Assembly: GCA_003647095.1 (NCBI GenBank)
Contig: QMME01000076.1
Span: 1-12,978 of the forward strand
Length of the DNA: 12,978 nt
Direction: 5' to 3'
Source of the DNA: Deltaproteobacteria bacterium
GTDB lineage: Bacteria; Myxococcota; B64-G9
In this document: in pieces, positions 7,225-12,978 of the stretch
Layout of the letters: the number at the start of each line of letters is the position of its first letter
Position numbering within the stretch: the stretch's first letter is position 1
Translations under genes and position numbers: made by a program
The notes under the pieces: generated by a model
Seen by the model: the letters and a program-made list of their open reading frames with translations, nothing else
Told to the model about the DNA's origin: nothing
Database searches by the model: none

Positions 7225-8670
7225 CTAACTATTTGTTATATTGGATTTTTTCAGCCTGGCCAGGCGATCGGGCTCGATGCGGATGCGAATGGTCTTTTCG
7301 CGGGAGACCCAGACCTGTCCGGGCTTGCCCTTCACGGGGCGGAGGTTCTTTACGCGGGTGTAGGTGATGTCCAGCTCGCCGGGATCCTTCTCCCCGGAGT
7401 ACTGCGCCGCCAGGGTGGCGGCGTCGAGAAGGGTGGACTCGTCGATGTCGTCGTTGCGGCCCAGGCGCACGACGACGTGGGCTCCGGGGCGCCCGCGGGC
7501 GTGCAACCAGAGGTCGGAACCGTGGGCCAGCGCGAAGGTGAGCCGGTGATTGTCACGAGCGGAGCGGCCAACCAGGATGGTCTTGCCGGAGGCCGACCGG
7601 AAGGAGCGGTAGGGAAGGCGCCGGGCCGGGCCCCGGTCGGCCGAGCGCCGGCCATCGCGGAGCGGCGGTGTAAACCGCTCCACCTGCGGCAGCAGTTCCG
7701 CCAGGCCGGCGCCGTCGTCGGTCTGGCGTACCCGCTCGAGCAATGTCTCGATCTCACCCAGCCGGCGGCGGGCCTCGTCCAGGCGCTGGCGGGCGCTGGC
7801 GGCGGCCCGCTCCAGCCGCCGGGCCCGGGTAAACATGCGCTGCATGTTCTCGGCCGGCGACAGTGCCGGGTCGAGTTCGACCTCGATCGGTTGTCCGTCG
7901 GCGAACACATCCGGCAGATCGACCCGTGCCTGTCCCCGCTGCAGGCGCGGCAGGTGGGTCTTGAGCAACTCCGCCTGGCGGCGCAGGCGCCCGGCTGCCT
8001 CTGCCCGCTCCAGGTCTCCTTCCAGGTTGGCAACCAGGCGTTGCGTCTTTTTGCGGACTCGTCCCAGGGCCCCCGCCAGCCTGGTCCGCAGCTGCTCCGC
8101 CTCGTGTTGCTGCCGTCTTTCTTCGTAGTACCGGGCCACACGACGGTTGACGGCGAGGCTTTCGGCGTCAGGCTCGCCGAAGCGATTGCCGGCCGGACGC
8201 GCCCGCCCGCTTGCCGCCTGCCGGGGGCGGTCGTCCGCCGCTCTGGCCGTTCCGATGCAGGCAAACAGCGGCTGCCCGCTACCATCGCACAGCAGCAGGC
8301 GCCCGCTCCCGAACAGCTCGACCTCCAGCCTGCGCCCGGCCTGGTCCCCCTGGCCCGTGAACGACAGGCTCACCAGGCGCCCGCCCGCTTCGCTCTCGAT
8401 GTGTTCCAGTCGCCGGCCTTGCAACTCGGCGCGCAGCTTCATCACCCAGGCCGGCGGGGCGGTACCCGGTGCCGACTTTTCCTCGAGCAGGTGCAGGCGC
8501 TGCTGTCCCCTCTGCAGCACCAGCAGCAGCAGCCAGTTGCGGCCCCGGCCGCGCAGGGCCAGCAGGCAGGAGCGCCGGTCGGGGGCGGAGACCTTTTCCA
8601 GGCGGACCCCCGCCAGCACCGCCCGCAGCTCCTGCACCACGGCGGCGATTTCGCTGCTGGTGAGACTCAC
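7225..8670 (-). CDS. NFACT family protein (RqcH/Rqc2-like), shortened
   Basis: RqcH-family proteins bind stalled 50S-peptidyl-tRNA complexes and direct alanine tailing in ribosome quality control. This copy has 481 residues, against about 570 in Bacillus RqcH. Residues 1-140 fit NFACT-N. Coiled-coil regions lie at about 175-235 and 275-315, with LSPAENMQRMF matching the conserved LSP-x2-N motif between them. Residues 354-460 are NFACT-R (DLWLHARGRPGAHVV at 386-400). The chain passes almost directly from NFACT-N to the coiled coil, so the HhH segment seems absent. The catalytic DR pair (D97/R98 in Bacillus) reads G97-R98 here. The GTG start gives the family-like beginning MSLTSSEIAAVVQEL. No Shine-Dalgarno site is evident, and the upstream lipoprotein gene ends 8 nt before, so translational coupling is likely. 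The family call is firm. Tailing activity is doubtful. Confidence 0.9.
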   Translation of the reverse strand: MSLTSSEIAAVVQELRAVLAGVRLEKVSAPDRRSCLLALRGRGRNWLLLLVLQRGQQRLHLLEEKSAPGTAPPAWVMKLRAELQGRRLEHIESEAGGRLVSLSFTGQGDQAGRRLEVELFGSGRLLLCDGSGQPLFACIGTARAADDRPRQAASGRARPAGNRFGEPDAESLAVNRRVARYYEERRQQHEAEQLRTRLAGALGRVRKKTQRLVANLEGDLERAEAAGRLRRQAELLKTHLPRLQRGQARVDLPDVFADGQPIEVELDPALSPAENMQRMFTRARRLERAAASARQRLDEARRRLGEIETLLERVRQTDDGAGLAELLPQVERFTPPLRDGRRSADRGPARRLPYRSFRSASGKTILVGRSARDNHRLTFALAHGSDLWLHARGRPGAHVVVRLGRNDDIDESTLLDAATLAAQYSGEKDPGELDITYTRVKNLRPVKGKPGQVWVSREKTIRIRIEPDRLARLKKSNITNS

Positions 8671-8678
8671 GCGCCGGG

Positions 8679-10175
8679 CTAGCCGCCGGTGCAGAACGGC
8701 CAGAAGATGTTACATACCAACGGCGGACAGCAATTCTGGGAAATGGGATCGCATTCCTCCCCGGCCTCGTGGCAGCCCGACTCGCACTCGCAGTCGGAGT
8801 TGCAGAACTCACCCGACCCGCAGGGAGGATCGCAACAGGACACCCACTCGCACTGGTTGTAGTTGAAGTTGCACTGATAACCCTCGGCACAGGTGGGATC
8901 CTGCTGGTCGCAGAACAGGTCGAACTCGCAGTGGCCCTGGCTGTTGCAGTTATAGCCGGGACAGCATTCGGGGCCGTCGGGGTAGGTGCAGGTGAAACCT
9001 ACCTGGTCGGTAGGCGGAGCGCAGTTGCCGGAGCCGTAGTCGCAGATGTAGCACTCGTTGACCTCCCGGCACTTGGCGTCCGGGTCCTGGTAGCTGTAGC
9101 AGGGCTGGGGGGCGCAGGCGTGGTCCACGGGATTGCAGTAGAAGAACTCCTGGCAGTGGTTGTCGTCGCTGCACTCGACGCACTTGTTCAGGGACGGGTT
9201 GTCGTTGACCAGGCAGTGGGGGAGGGCGGCATCGCTGCAGTCGGCGTCGCCGGTGCACTCGGCATAGTAGCAGGAGCCGCTGTCGGTGTTGCAGTGGTAG
9301 CCGGTGCCCTGCTTGAGCACGCACTCCTCGTCGGTCTGGCAGCCGGGTGTGCAGATGAAGTCGCGGCACCACTGGAAGGTGCCGCAATGCTCGTGCGCGG
9401 TGCACTGCACGCATTCCTGGGTGGCCGTGTTGCAGTGGGGGGTGTCCACCGAGCCGGAGCAATCGTCGTCGCCGGAGCAGACCACGCTGCTGCACTGGTG
9501 CGACTGGGTACAGCGCTCGCCCCCGCTGCAGTCGTTGTCGTCGCGGCAGGCCACGCAGGTGTGGCTGTCAGCCAGGCAGTAGGGATTGGCCGTGGTACAG
9601 TGGCCGTCCTGGTAGCACTCGACGCACTGGTGCAGGGCCGGGTCGCAGACCTGGTCCGGGCAGTGGGCATCGGTTACGCAGGCGTAGCACTTGCCGGCCG
9701 TGGTATCGCAGTGCGGAGTGCCGGTGCCGGTGCAGTCGGCATCCGAGGTGCAGTCGGGCCCCGGGGCCTGGCAGGTGTAGTCGTCCGCGCAGACCTGCTC
9801 GCCGGGACAGTCGCCGTCTTCCCGGCAGGCCACGCACAGGCCGCTGTCGGTCAGGCAGCGGGGAGTGGCCGCCGGGCAGTCTTCGTCGCTGCTGCAGGGG
9901 TTTTCCGGCACGCACACTTCCTTGAGCACCAGGCACTTGAAGCCGGCGGAGCAGTCGTCGTCGCCGAGGCAGACGGTTCCCGGCCGGCAGAAGCCCTCCA
10001 GGCACAGGTGGTGGCTGGGGCAGTCGTTGACCGAGGCGCAGGACACTGCCTGGTCGCCGCCGCCATCGTCGCCGTCACCGTCGGGTCCGGCGTCGCCGCC
10101 GGAATCACCCCCGGAGCAGCCGGCCAGGGCGGCAGCCGCCAGGAGCACGAGAAACTGCCGTAGGAATCTTTTCAT
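8679..10175 (-). CDS. Cysteine-rich repeat lipoprotein (copy B)
   Basis: This is a surface-type lipoprotein of 498 residues with about 79 cysteines by my count. Residues 1-20 are a signal peptide with lipobox LAGC (Cys20), followed by Ser21, which predicts outer-membrane sorting. Residues 21-43 are a Gly/Asp linker. Residues 46 to about 355 hold about 13 units of roughly 23-25 residues with the pattern C-x4-D-x-D-C-x5-8-C-x5-8-C, for example CLGDDDCSAGFKC. Some units have H or E in place of the second D. The C-terminal ~140 residues keep the cysteine density without the DxDC pattern. Such arrays recall Dickkopf/EGF-like disulfide repeats common in myxobacterial-type secreted proteins, and acidic DxD loops could bind calcium (inference). 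The SD site GGAG lies 8 nt before the ATG. The upstream gene is a paralogue (24-nt gap) and the NFACT gene follows after 8 nt. The ligand and role are unknown. Confidence 0.9.
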   Translation of the reverse strand: MKRFLRQFLVLLAAAALAGCSGGDSGGDAGPDGDGDDGGGDQAVSCASVNDCPSHHLCLEGFCRPGTVCLGDDDCSAGFKCLVLKEVCVPENPCSSDEDCPAATPRCLTDSGLCVACREDGDCPGEQVCADDYTCQAPGPDCTSDADCTGTGTPHCDTTAGKCYACVTDAHCPDQVCDPALHQCVECYQDGHCTTANPYCLADSHTCVACRDDNDCSGGERCTQSHQCSSVVCSGDDDCSGSVDTPHCNTATQECVQCTAHEHCGTFQWCRDFICTPGCQTDEECVLKQGTGYHCNTDSGSCYYAECTGDADCSDAALPHCLVNDNPSLNKCVECSDDNHCQEFFYCNPVDHACAPQPCYSYQDPDAKCREVNECYICDYGSGNCAPPTDQVGFTCTYPDGPECCPGYNCNSQGHCEFDLFCDQQDPTCAEGYQCNFNYNQCEWVSCCDPPCGSGEFCNSDCECESGCHEAGEECDPISQNCCPPLVCNIFWPFCTGG

Positions 10176-10199
10176 CTCGCAATCTCCCCTGCTGGTTCA

Positions 10200-11582
10200 T
10201 CAGGGAGGGGGCAGGCACAGGCCCATGAACTTGAGGATGACGAAGTAGCAGTCGTAGCCGCCGGGGCAGTTGGGCAAGAGCACCGAGCACTGCTCGCGGC
10301 AGGTAAAGGTGGGCTCGTAGCTGGAATCGAAGATGATGCAGTAGATGCAGTTGTCGCAGTAGAAGTTGGCAGCGGCGTCGCACTGGGCGTCGAAGAAGCA
10401 GAAATCGCCGTCGTGGCCGCCTCCCGAGGAGGCCACGCAGGTATTGGTGGTGGTGTCGCAGTACCAGCCGCTGGGACAGTCAGCGCTGGAGTTGCATTCC
10501 ACGGTGTCCTGCTCGCACTGGCCGGTGGAGGTGTTGCAGTGGGAGCCGGCCGGGCAGGCCCCCTCGGTGCACCAGCAGCGACCGTCGGCCTCGCAGGTAT
10601 AGCCACTGGGGCAGGGATGGGTGGGCCCGCACATGTCCACGCACTGGCAGGTCAGGGTGTCGCAGTACTTGTCGACGGGGCAGCCGCCGCAGCAATCCAC
10701 CTGGCCGCACTGGTGGGTGACGTAGTTGCAGGCCTCGGGAGGGGTGCAGTCCTCGTTGGAATCGCAACCGGGCTTGCACTGGCCGTCGCCGGTGTCGCAC
10801 CAGGTGCCCTGGGGACAGGTCTCGGGCTGGCAGCCGGGGGTGACGCAGTGGTTGTCGACGCAGACCTGGTCCGGCAGCGGGCAGTCGATGTCGTTGACGC
10901 ATTCCTGCACGCACTTGCCGTCCACGCAGCGGGGAAACTCGGCATCCTGGCAGTCGGAGTCGGAGATGCACTCGTCGGTGCTTTCCGGCACGCAGGTGCC
11001 GAAGTTGCAGTAGTAGCCCACGCAGCAGTCGTTGCTGCCCTGGCATACCGGCGGCGGGGGCACGCACTCGCCCTGCACGCAGATCAGGCAGATGGCGCCG
11101 GCGCAGTCTTCGCGGGTGGAACAGTTGGTAGGCAGGCAGTGGCCGCCCTGGCAGGTTTGGCCGGAAGGACAGTCCTCGTCGCCGCTGCAGGGAGTCTCGT
11201 CGCCGCCGCTGGGCCGGCACTGGTTGCTGATGCAGCTTTCGCCGCTGAAGCAGTCGCAGTCGGACTGGCAGTTGACGGGAGGGGCGCCGGGCTCGCACTG
11301 GTGGGTGGCCTGGTTGCACACCTGACCGGCCTCCTTGTCGCAGTCGTAGTTGCAGTTGCAGGAGCCGGCCGTGGCGCAGACGCCGTCCTGGCAGCTCTGA
11401 CCGGCCGGGCAGTCCTCGTCCCGGGTGCAGAGGACGAGACCATCGCCGTTGTTGTTGCCCCCGTCACCGTCATTCACCTGGGGAATGTCGGGGGAGGTCT
11501 GATCCCCAGAGCAGGCTTCCAGCGAGCCGGCCAGCAGCAGGCCCAGGCCGGCCAATACCATGGCAATCCAGCTAGATTTCAT
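10200..11582 (-). CDS. Cysteine-rich repeat lipoprotein (copy A)
   Basis: This protein has 460 residues, about 73 of them cysteine, and is a paralogue of the gene downstream. The signal peptide MKSSWIAMVLAGLGLLLAG leads to SLEAC. Glu before the Ala-Cys is unusual for a lipobox but may be tolerated (Cys24). An acidic, Asn/Gly-rich linker follows. About 12-14 disulfide-type units come next, many with the same xDxDC signature (CTRDEDCPAGQSC, CSGDEDCPSGQTC). Other units are variant (CNCNYDC, CCGGC), so this copy is less regular than copy B. The last ~60 residues are more aromatic (FYCDNCIYCIIF). The start at 11582 is preferred because GGAGG lies 6 nt upstream and the signal peptide begins properly. 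An ATG at 11615 also has GGGAG at 10 nt. The frame runs open to 11735, but that lies upstream of the inferred promoter. It is first in the transcription unit. Confidence 0.9.
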   Translation of the reverse strand: MKSSWIAMVLAGLGLLLAGSLEACSGDQTSPDIPQVNDGDGGNNNGDGLVLCTRDEDCPAGQSCQDGVCATAGSCNCNYDCDKEAGQVCNQATHQCEPGAPPVNCQSDCDCFSGESCISNQCRPSGGDETPCSGDEDCPSGQTCQGGHCLPTNCSTREDCAGAICLICVQGECVPPPPVCQGSNDCCVGYYCNFGTCVPESTDECISDSDCQDAEFPRCVDGKCVQECVNDIDCPLPDQVCVDNHCVTPGCQPETCPQGTWCDTGDGQCKPGCDSNEDCTPPEACNYVTHQCGQVDCCGGCPVDKYCDTLTCQCVDMCGPTHPCPSGYTCEADGRCWCTEGACPAGSHCNTSTGQCEQDTVECNSSADCPSGWYCDTTTNTCVASSGGGHDGDFCFFDAQCDAAANFYCDNCIYCIIFDSSYEPTFTCREQCSVLLPNCPGGYDCYFVILKFMGLCLPPP

Positions 11583-11593
11583 CGCGGTCCTCC

Positions 11594-11608
11594 GGATACT
11601 AGCTATCC
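11594..11608 (-). promoter_or_regulatory. Leader hairpin next to a ribosome binding site
   Basis: On the minus strand, GGATA and TATCC flank the loop GCTAG. The second arm is directly followed by the Shine-Dalgarno site GGAGG and, 6 nt later, by the ATG of lipoprotein A (11582). The stem is short (5 bp). It could influence initiation but may be chance. Confidence 0.3.
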
Positions 11609-11635
11609 TGTTCATCCCGGTACCACTCCCTGTCC

Positions 11636-11665
11636 ATACTAGGGGGGTTTGTACGTTGCCGTCAA
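11636..11665 (-). promoter_or_regulatory. Candidate sigma70 promoter of the lipoprotein-NFACT unit
   Basis: On the minus strand, TTGACG (11665-11660) is followed by an 18-bp spacer and TAGTAT (11641-11636). The -35 matches consensus at 5 of 6 positions and the -10 at 4 of 6. It lies just after the comF stop (11674) and would give a leader of about 45 nt to the ATG at 11582. It is the only reasonable pair in the 91-bp gap. Confidence 0.55.
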
Positions 11666-11673
11666 GAAGACCC

Positions 11674-12411
11674 CTACGGGTTTTGCCACTGCCGCCGGGC
11701 CAGCGCCAGGGCCGCCACCGATGTCGCCCCGGCATCCAGCAAGGTCCGGGCGCAGGCCTCCAGGGTGGCGCCGGTGGTTACCACGTCGTCTACCAGGCAC
11801 AGCCGCCTCCCGGCGACTCGCCGCGGCCGCGATACCCGGAAGGCTCCCCGGACGTTTTCCCGCCGGGCCCGCCTGCCGGCCAGGTCGGCCTGGACCGGGG
11901 TGTCCCGGTGGCGTCGCAGGAGGTTGGCCGCCAGCGGTCGGCCCAGCAGCCGGGCAACCCGGCGTGCCAGCAGCAGCGACTGGTTGAAGCCGCGCCGGGC
12001 CAGCCGCGCCGGGTGCAGGGGAACCGGCACCAGCAGGTCGACGTTGTTGCCGTCGGCGAGGTTCTCCCGCGCCCGGCGGGCCAGTTGCCGGGCGAAGAAT
12101 TCGGCCAGCAGCGGGGTGCCGCGGCGCTTGAAGTCGATGATAAGGTCGGCCAGCGGCCCGCCGTAGACCCACACCGGGGCTATCCAGCACAGCGGCCGGG
12201 GATGGAAACCACAGACCGGGCAGGGCAGGCCGCCGGCCGGCTGGCCGCACTGCTGGCAGGTGCCTGCCGCTATCTCCAGCAGCGCCTGCCGGCAGGTGGT
12301 GCACAGCGGCGGGTGGTCTCCCGGAAGCAACACGCCGCAGGCGGCGCAATGCGGTGGCAGGACGATGTCCAGCAGACCCCCGCCGGCCCGCCGGCCCAGC
12401 TTCTCCAGCAT
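11674..12411 (-). CDS. comF: ComF family phosphoribosyltransferase-like protein
   Basis: ComF proteins (GntX/ComFC) combine an N-terminal zinc-ribbon region with a phosphoribosyltransferase fold, and act in DNA uptake or single-strand DNA handling in competent bacteria. From the ATG at 12411 the protein has 245 residues. Four C-x2-C pairs lie at 22/25, 37/40, 52/55 and 64/67. The family motif PVPLHPARLARRGFNQ follows, and the PRPP-binding loop LCLVDDVVTTGAT is at about 204-216. A TTG at 12429 would overlap the rsfS stop as TTGA and add six residues. The ATG is preferred because MLEKLGRR...LLDIVLPPHC is the usual family length, though neither start has a strong Shine-Dalgarno site. It lies 14 nt after rsfS and is probably last in that unit. 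No other competence gene is visible, so natural transformation cannot be inferred. Confidence 0.92.
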   Translation of the reverse strand: MLEKLGRRAGGGLLDIVLPPHCAACGVLLPGDHPPLCTTCRQALLEIAAGTCQQCGQPAGGLPCPVCGFHPRPLCWIAPVWVYGGPLADLIIDFKRRGTPLLAEFFARQLARRARENLADGNNVDLLVPVPLHPARLARRGFNQSLLLARRVARLLGRPLAANLLRRHRDTPVQADLAGRRARRENVRGAFRVSRPRRVAGRRLCLVDDVVTTGATLEACARTLLDAGATSVAALALARRQWQNP

Positions 12412-12425
12412 CCGCAGGGGCCGGG

Positions 12426-12791
12426 TCAACTGCCTTCACCCACCGGCAGGCGGGCGGCCTCGACCCAGAGGCTGTCGAGGTCGTAGTAGAGGCGGGTGGC
12501 GGTCACGAATATGTGGACCACCACGTCTCCGAAATCGAGCAGTATCCACTGGCCGCCGTCGTAGCCCTCGGTCCCCAGGGGGCGGATCTTCTCCGGGCGC
12601 AACGTCTCCAGCAGGTGGTCAGCCAGGGCCCGGGCATGGCGCTCGTTGCCCGCCGTCAGCAGCAACAGGTAGCTGGTGTAGTCTGTCAGTTGCCGCACAT
12701 CGAGCAGCTTGACGTCCTGGGCCTTCTTGTCGATGGCCAGGTCGCTCATCCTGCGGGCCAGTTGCTGGGATTGCCGATCGCTTGCCGTCAT
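12426..12791 (-). CDS. rsfS: Ribosomal silencing factor RsfS
   Basis: RsfS (DUF143/Iojap) binds uL14 on the 50S subunit and blocks joining to the 30S, damping translation in starvation and stationary phase. The protein has 121 residues, normal for the family. Conserved blocks are visible: KKAQDVKLLDVRQLTDYTSYLL near residues 22-43 (the core after the N-terminal helix), TAGNERHARALADHL, then GQWILLDFGDVVVHIF and YYDLDSLW. The ATG at 12791 is preceded directly by an in-frame GTG (12794) that could equally be the start, and AAGG overlaps this region. It begins about 7 nt after the stop of a truncated gene and ends 14 nt before comF, so all three are one leftward unit. Its promoter is outside the window. 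Confidence 0.95.
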   Translation of the reverse strand: MTASDRQSQQLARRMSDLAIDKKAQDVKLLDVRQLTDYTSYLLLLTAGNERHARALADHLLETLRPEKIRPLGTEGYDGGQWILLDFGDVVVHIFVTATRLYYDLDSLWVEAARLPVGEGS

Positions 12792-12798
12792 CACCTTG

Positions 12799-12978
12799 TC
12801 AGGGCTCTCCCTTGGTCTTGGCGGCTACCCCGGCCGGGGCGCCCAGGGTGGCGGTGAAGCCCTTGCCGAAGTAGAAATCGATGGGGTGAGTGTCGACCTC
12901 GATGCGTTCCGGCACAGGCTGCACCTGATCGGCCGGCGGCGGCGGGACGGCCGGGGGATTGCCGAAGCCGTCGGCCAC
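12799..12978 (-). CDS. C-terminal end of an unidentified protein, 5' end cut off
   Basis: The frame is open from the window edge (12978) to TGA (12801-12799), giving 59 residues. It starts with a Pro-rich stretch (NPPAVPPPPADQVQPVPE) and continues as IEVDTHPIDFYFGKGFTATL, ending in a small-residue, basic tail. Position and codon use match its neighbours, and the stop lies just before rsfS, so it is probably the upstream member of that unit. In many bacteria this place is held by nadD, but the tail shown does not look like the end of NadD. The function is not recognised. Confidence 0.6.
   Translation of the reverse strand: MADGFGNPPAVPPPPADQVQPVPERIEVDTHPIDFYFGKGFTATLGAPAGVAAKTKGEP

Noticed and set aside
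7928..7939. GCCTGTCCCCGC, matching the core of the two REP-like hairpins
   Set aside because: It lies inside the NFACT coding region without the flanking stem. With this GC content a 12-mer match can be chance, so it is not counted as a third copy.
7219..8682. 487-codon + strand frame antisense to NFACT
   Set aside because: The sequence is Gln/Pro/Gly-rich without motifs, while the minus strand carries recognisable NFACT-N and NFACT-R blocks.
8769..10163. Long open frame on the + strand (464 codons) antisense to lipoprotein B
   Set aside because: It is Ala/Val/Gly-only in texture because Cys codon TGC reads GCA (Ala) on the other strand. The minus-strand frame has a signal peptide, lipobox, ribosome site and repeats.
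10413..11642. Long + strand frame (409 codons) antisense to lipoprotein A
   Set aside because: Same compositional effect. It has no ribosome site and no domain, and the opposite strand is clearly the gene.
11671..11683. Short ACCC/GGGT hairpin at the end of comF as a possible terminator
   Set aside because: The stem is only 4 bp, overlaps the stop codon and has no T-run on the comF strand.
11583..11735. N-terminal extension of lipoprotein A to 11735
   Set aside because: It would begin upstream of the inferred promoter, overlap the comF end and place 51 basic, non-signal residues before a proper signal peptide.

Overview
The window is high-GC bacterial chromosome, densely coding, with no tRNA, rRNA, CRISPR array, insertion sequence or phage gene visible. 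A 4-TM FtsK, ComF, RsfS, an NFACT (RqcH-like) protein and two cysteine-rich outer-membrane-type lipoproteins with C-x4-DxDC repeats together suggest a delta-proteobacterial lineage in the old sense (Desulfobacterota, Myxococcota or Bradymonadota). That placement is inference from gene content and style. No marker here fixes the phylum.

Layout, left to right. (1) The 3' end of a FabK-like/nitronate monooxygenase flavoprotein (+) converges on a leftward ABC-2 exporter pair: permease at 915-2564, ATPase at 2566-3375. The two convergent stop codons share one CTAG. (2) A 63-bp divergent gap separates the ATPase from a rightward two-gene unit: a small helical protein of unknown function (3439-3858) and a small lipoprotein (3862-4290). 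(3) Facing these is ftsK (4376-7027, -). Its promoter is clear (TTGACA, 17-bp spacer, CATAAT) and lies in an AT-rich island with ATGTAG direct repeats. (4) Two related hairpins follow, sharing the core GGGGACAGGCCCAG. The second sits directly after the next gene and probably ends its transcription. (5) A leftward three-gene unit runs from a promoter at about 11636-11665: two paralogous cysteine-rich lipoproteins (10200-11582 and 8679-10175), then a divergent NFACT protein (7225-8670). (6) At the right end lies a leftward housekeeping unit: the C-terminal 59 codons of an unidentified protein, then rsfS, then comF.

How the genes relate. ftsK, rsfS, the flavoprotein and probably comF are housekeeping genes. 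The ABC pair is a complete two-component exporter of unknown substrate. The most unusual part is the lipoprotein-lipoprotein-NFACT unit. About 16% of the residues in each lipoprotein are cysteine. The co-directional NFACT gene, only 8 nt downstream of the second one, encodes a shortened family member: the HhH segment appears to be missing, and the DR motif needed for tailing in RqcH reads GR. All intergenic spaces are under 200 bp, so no long stretch lacks a gene.
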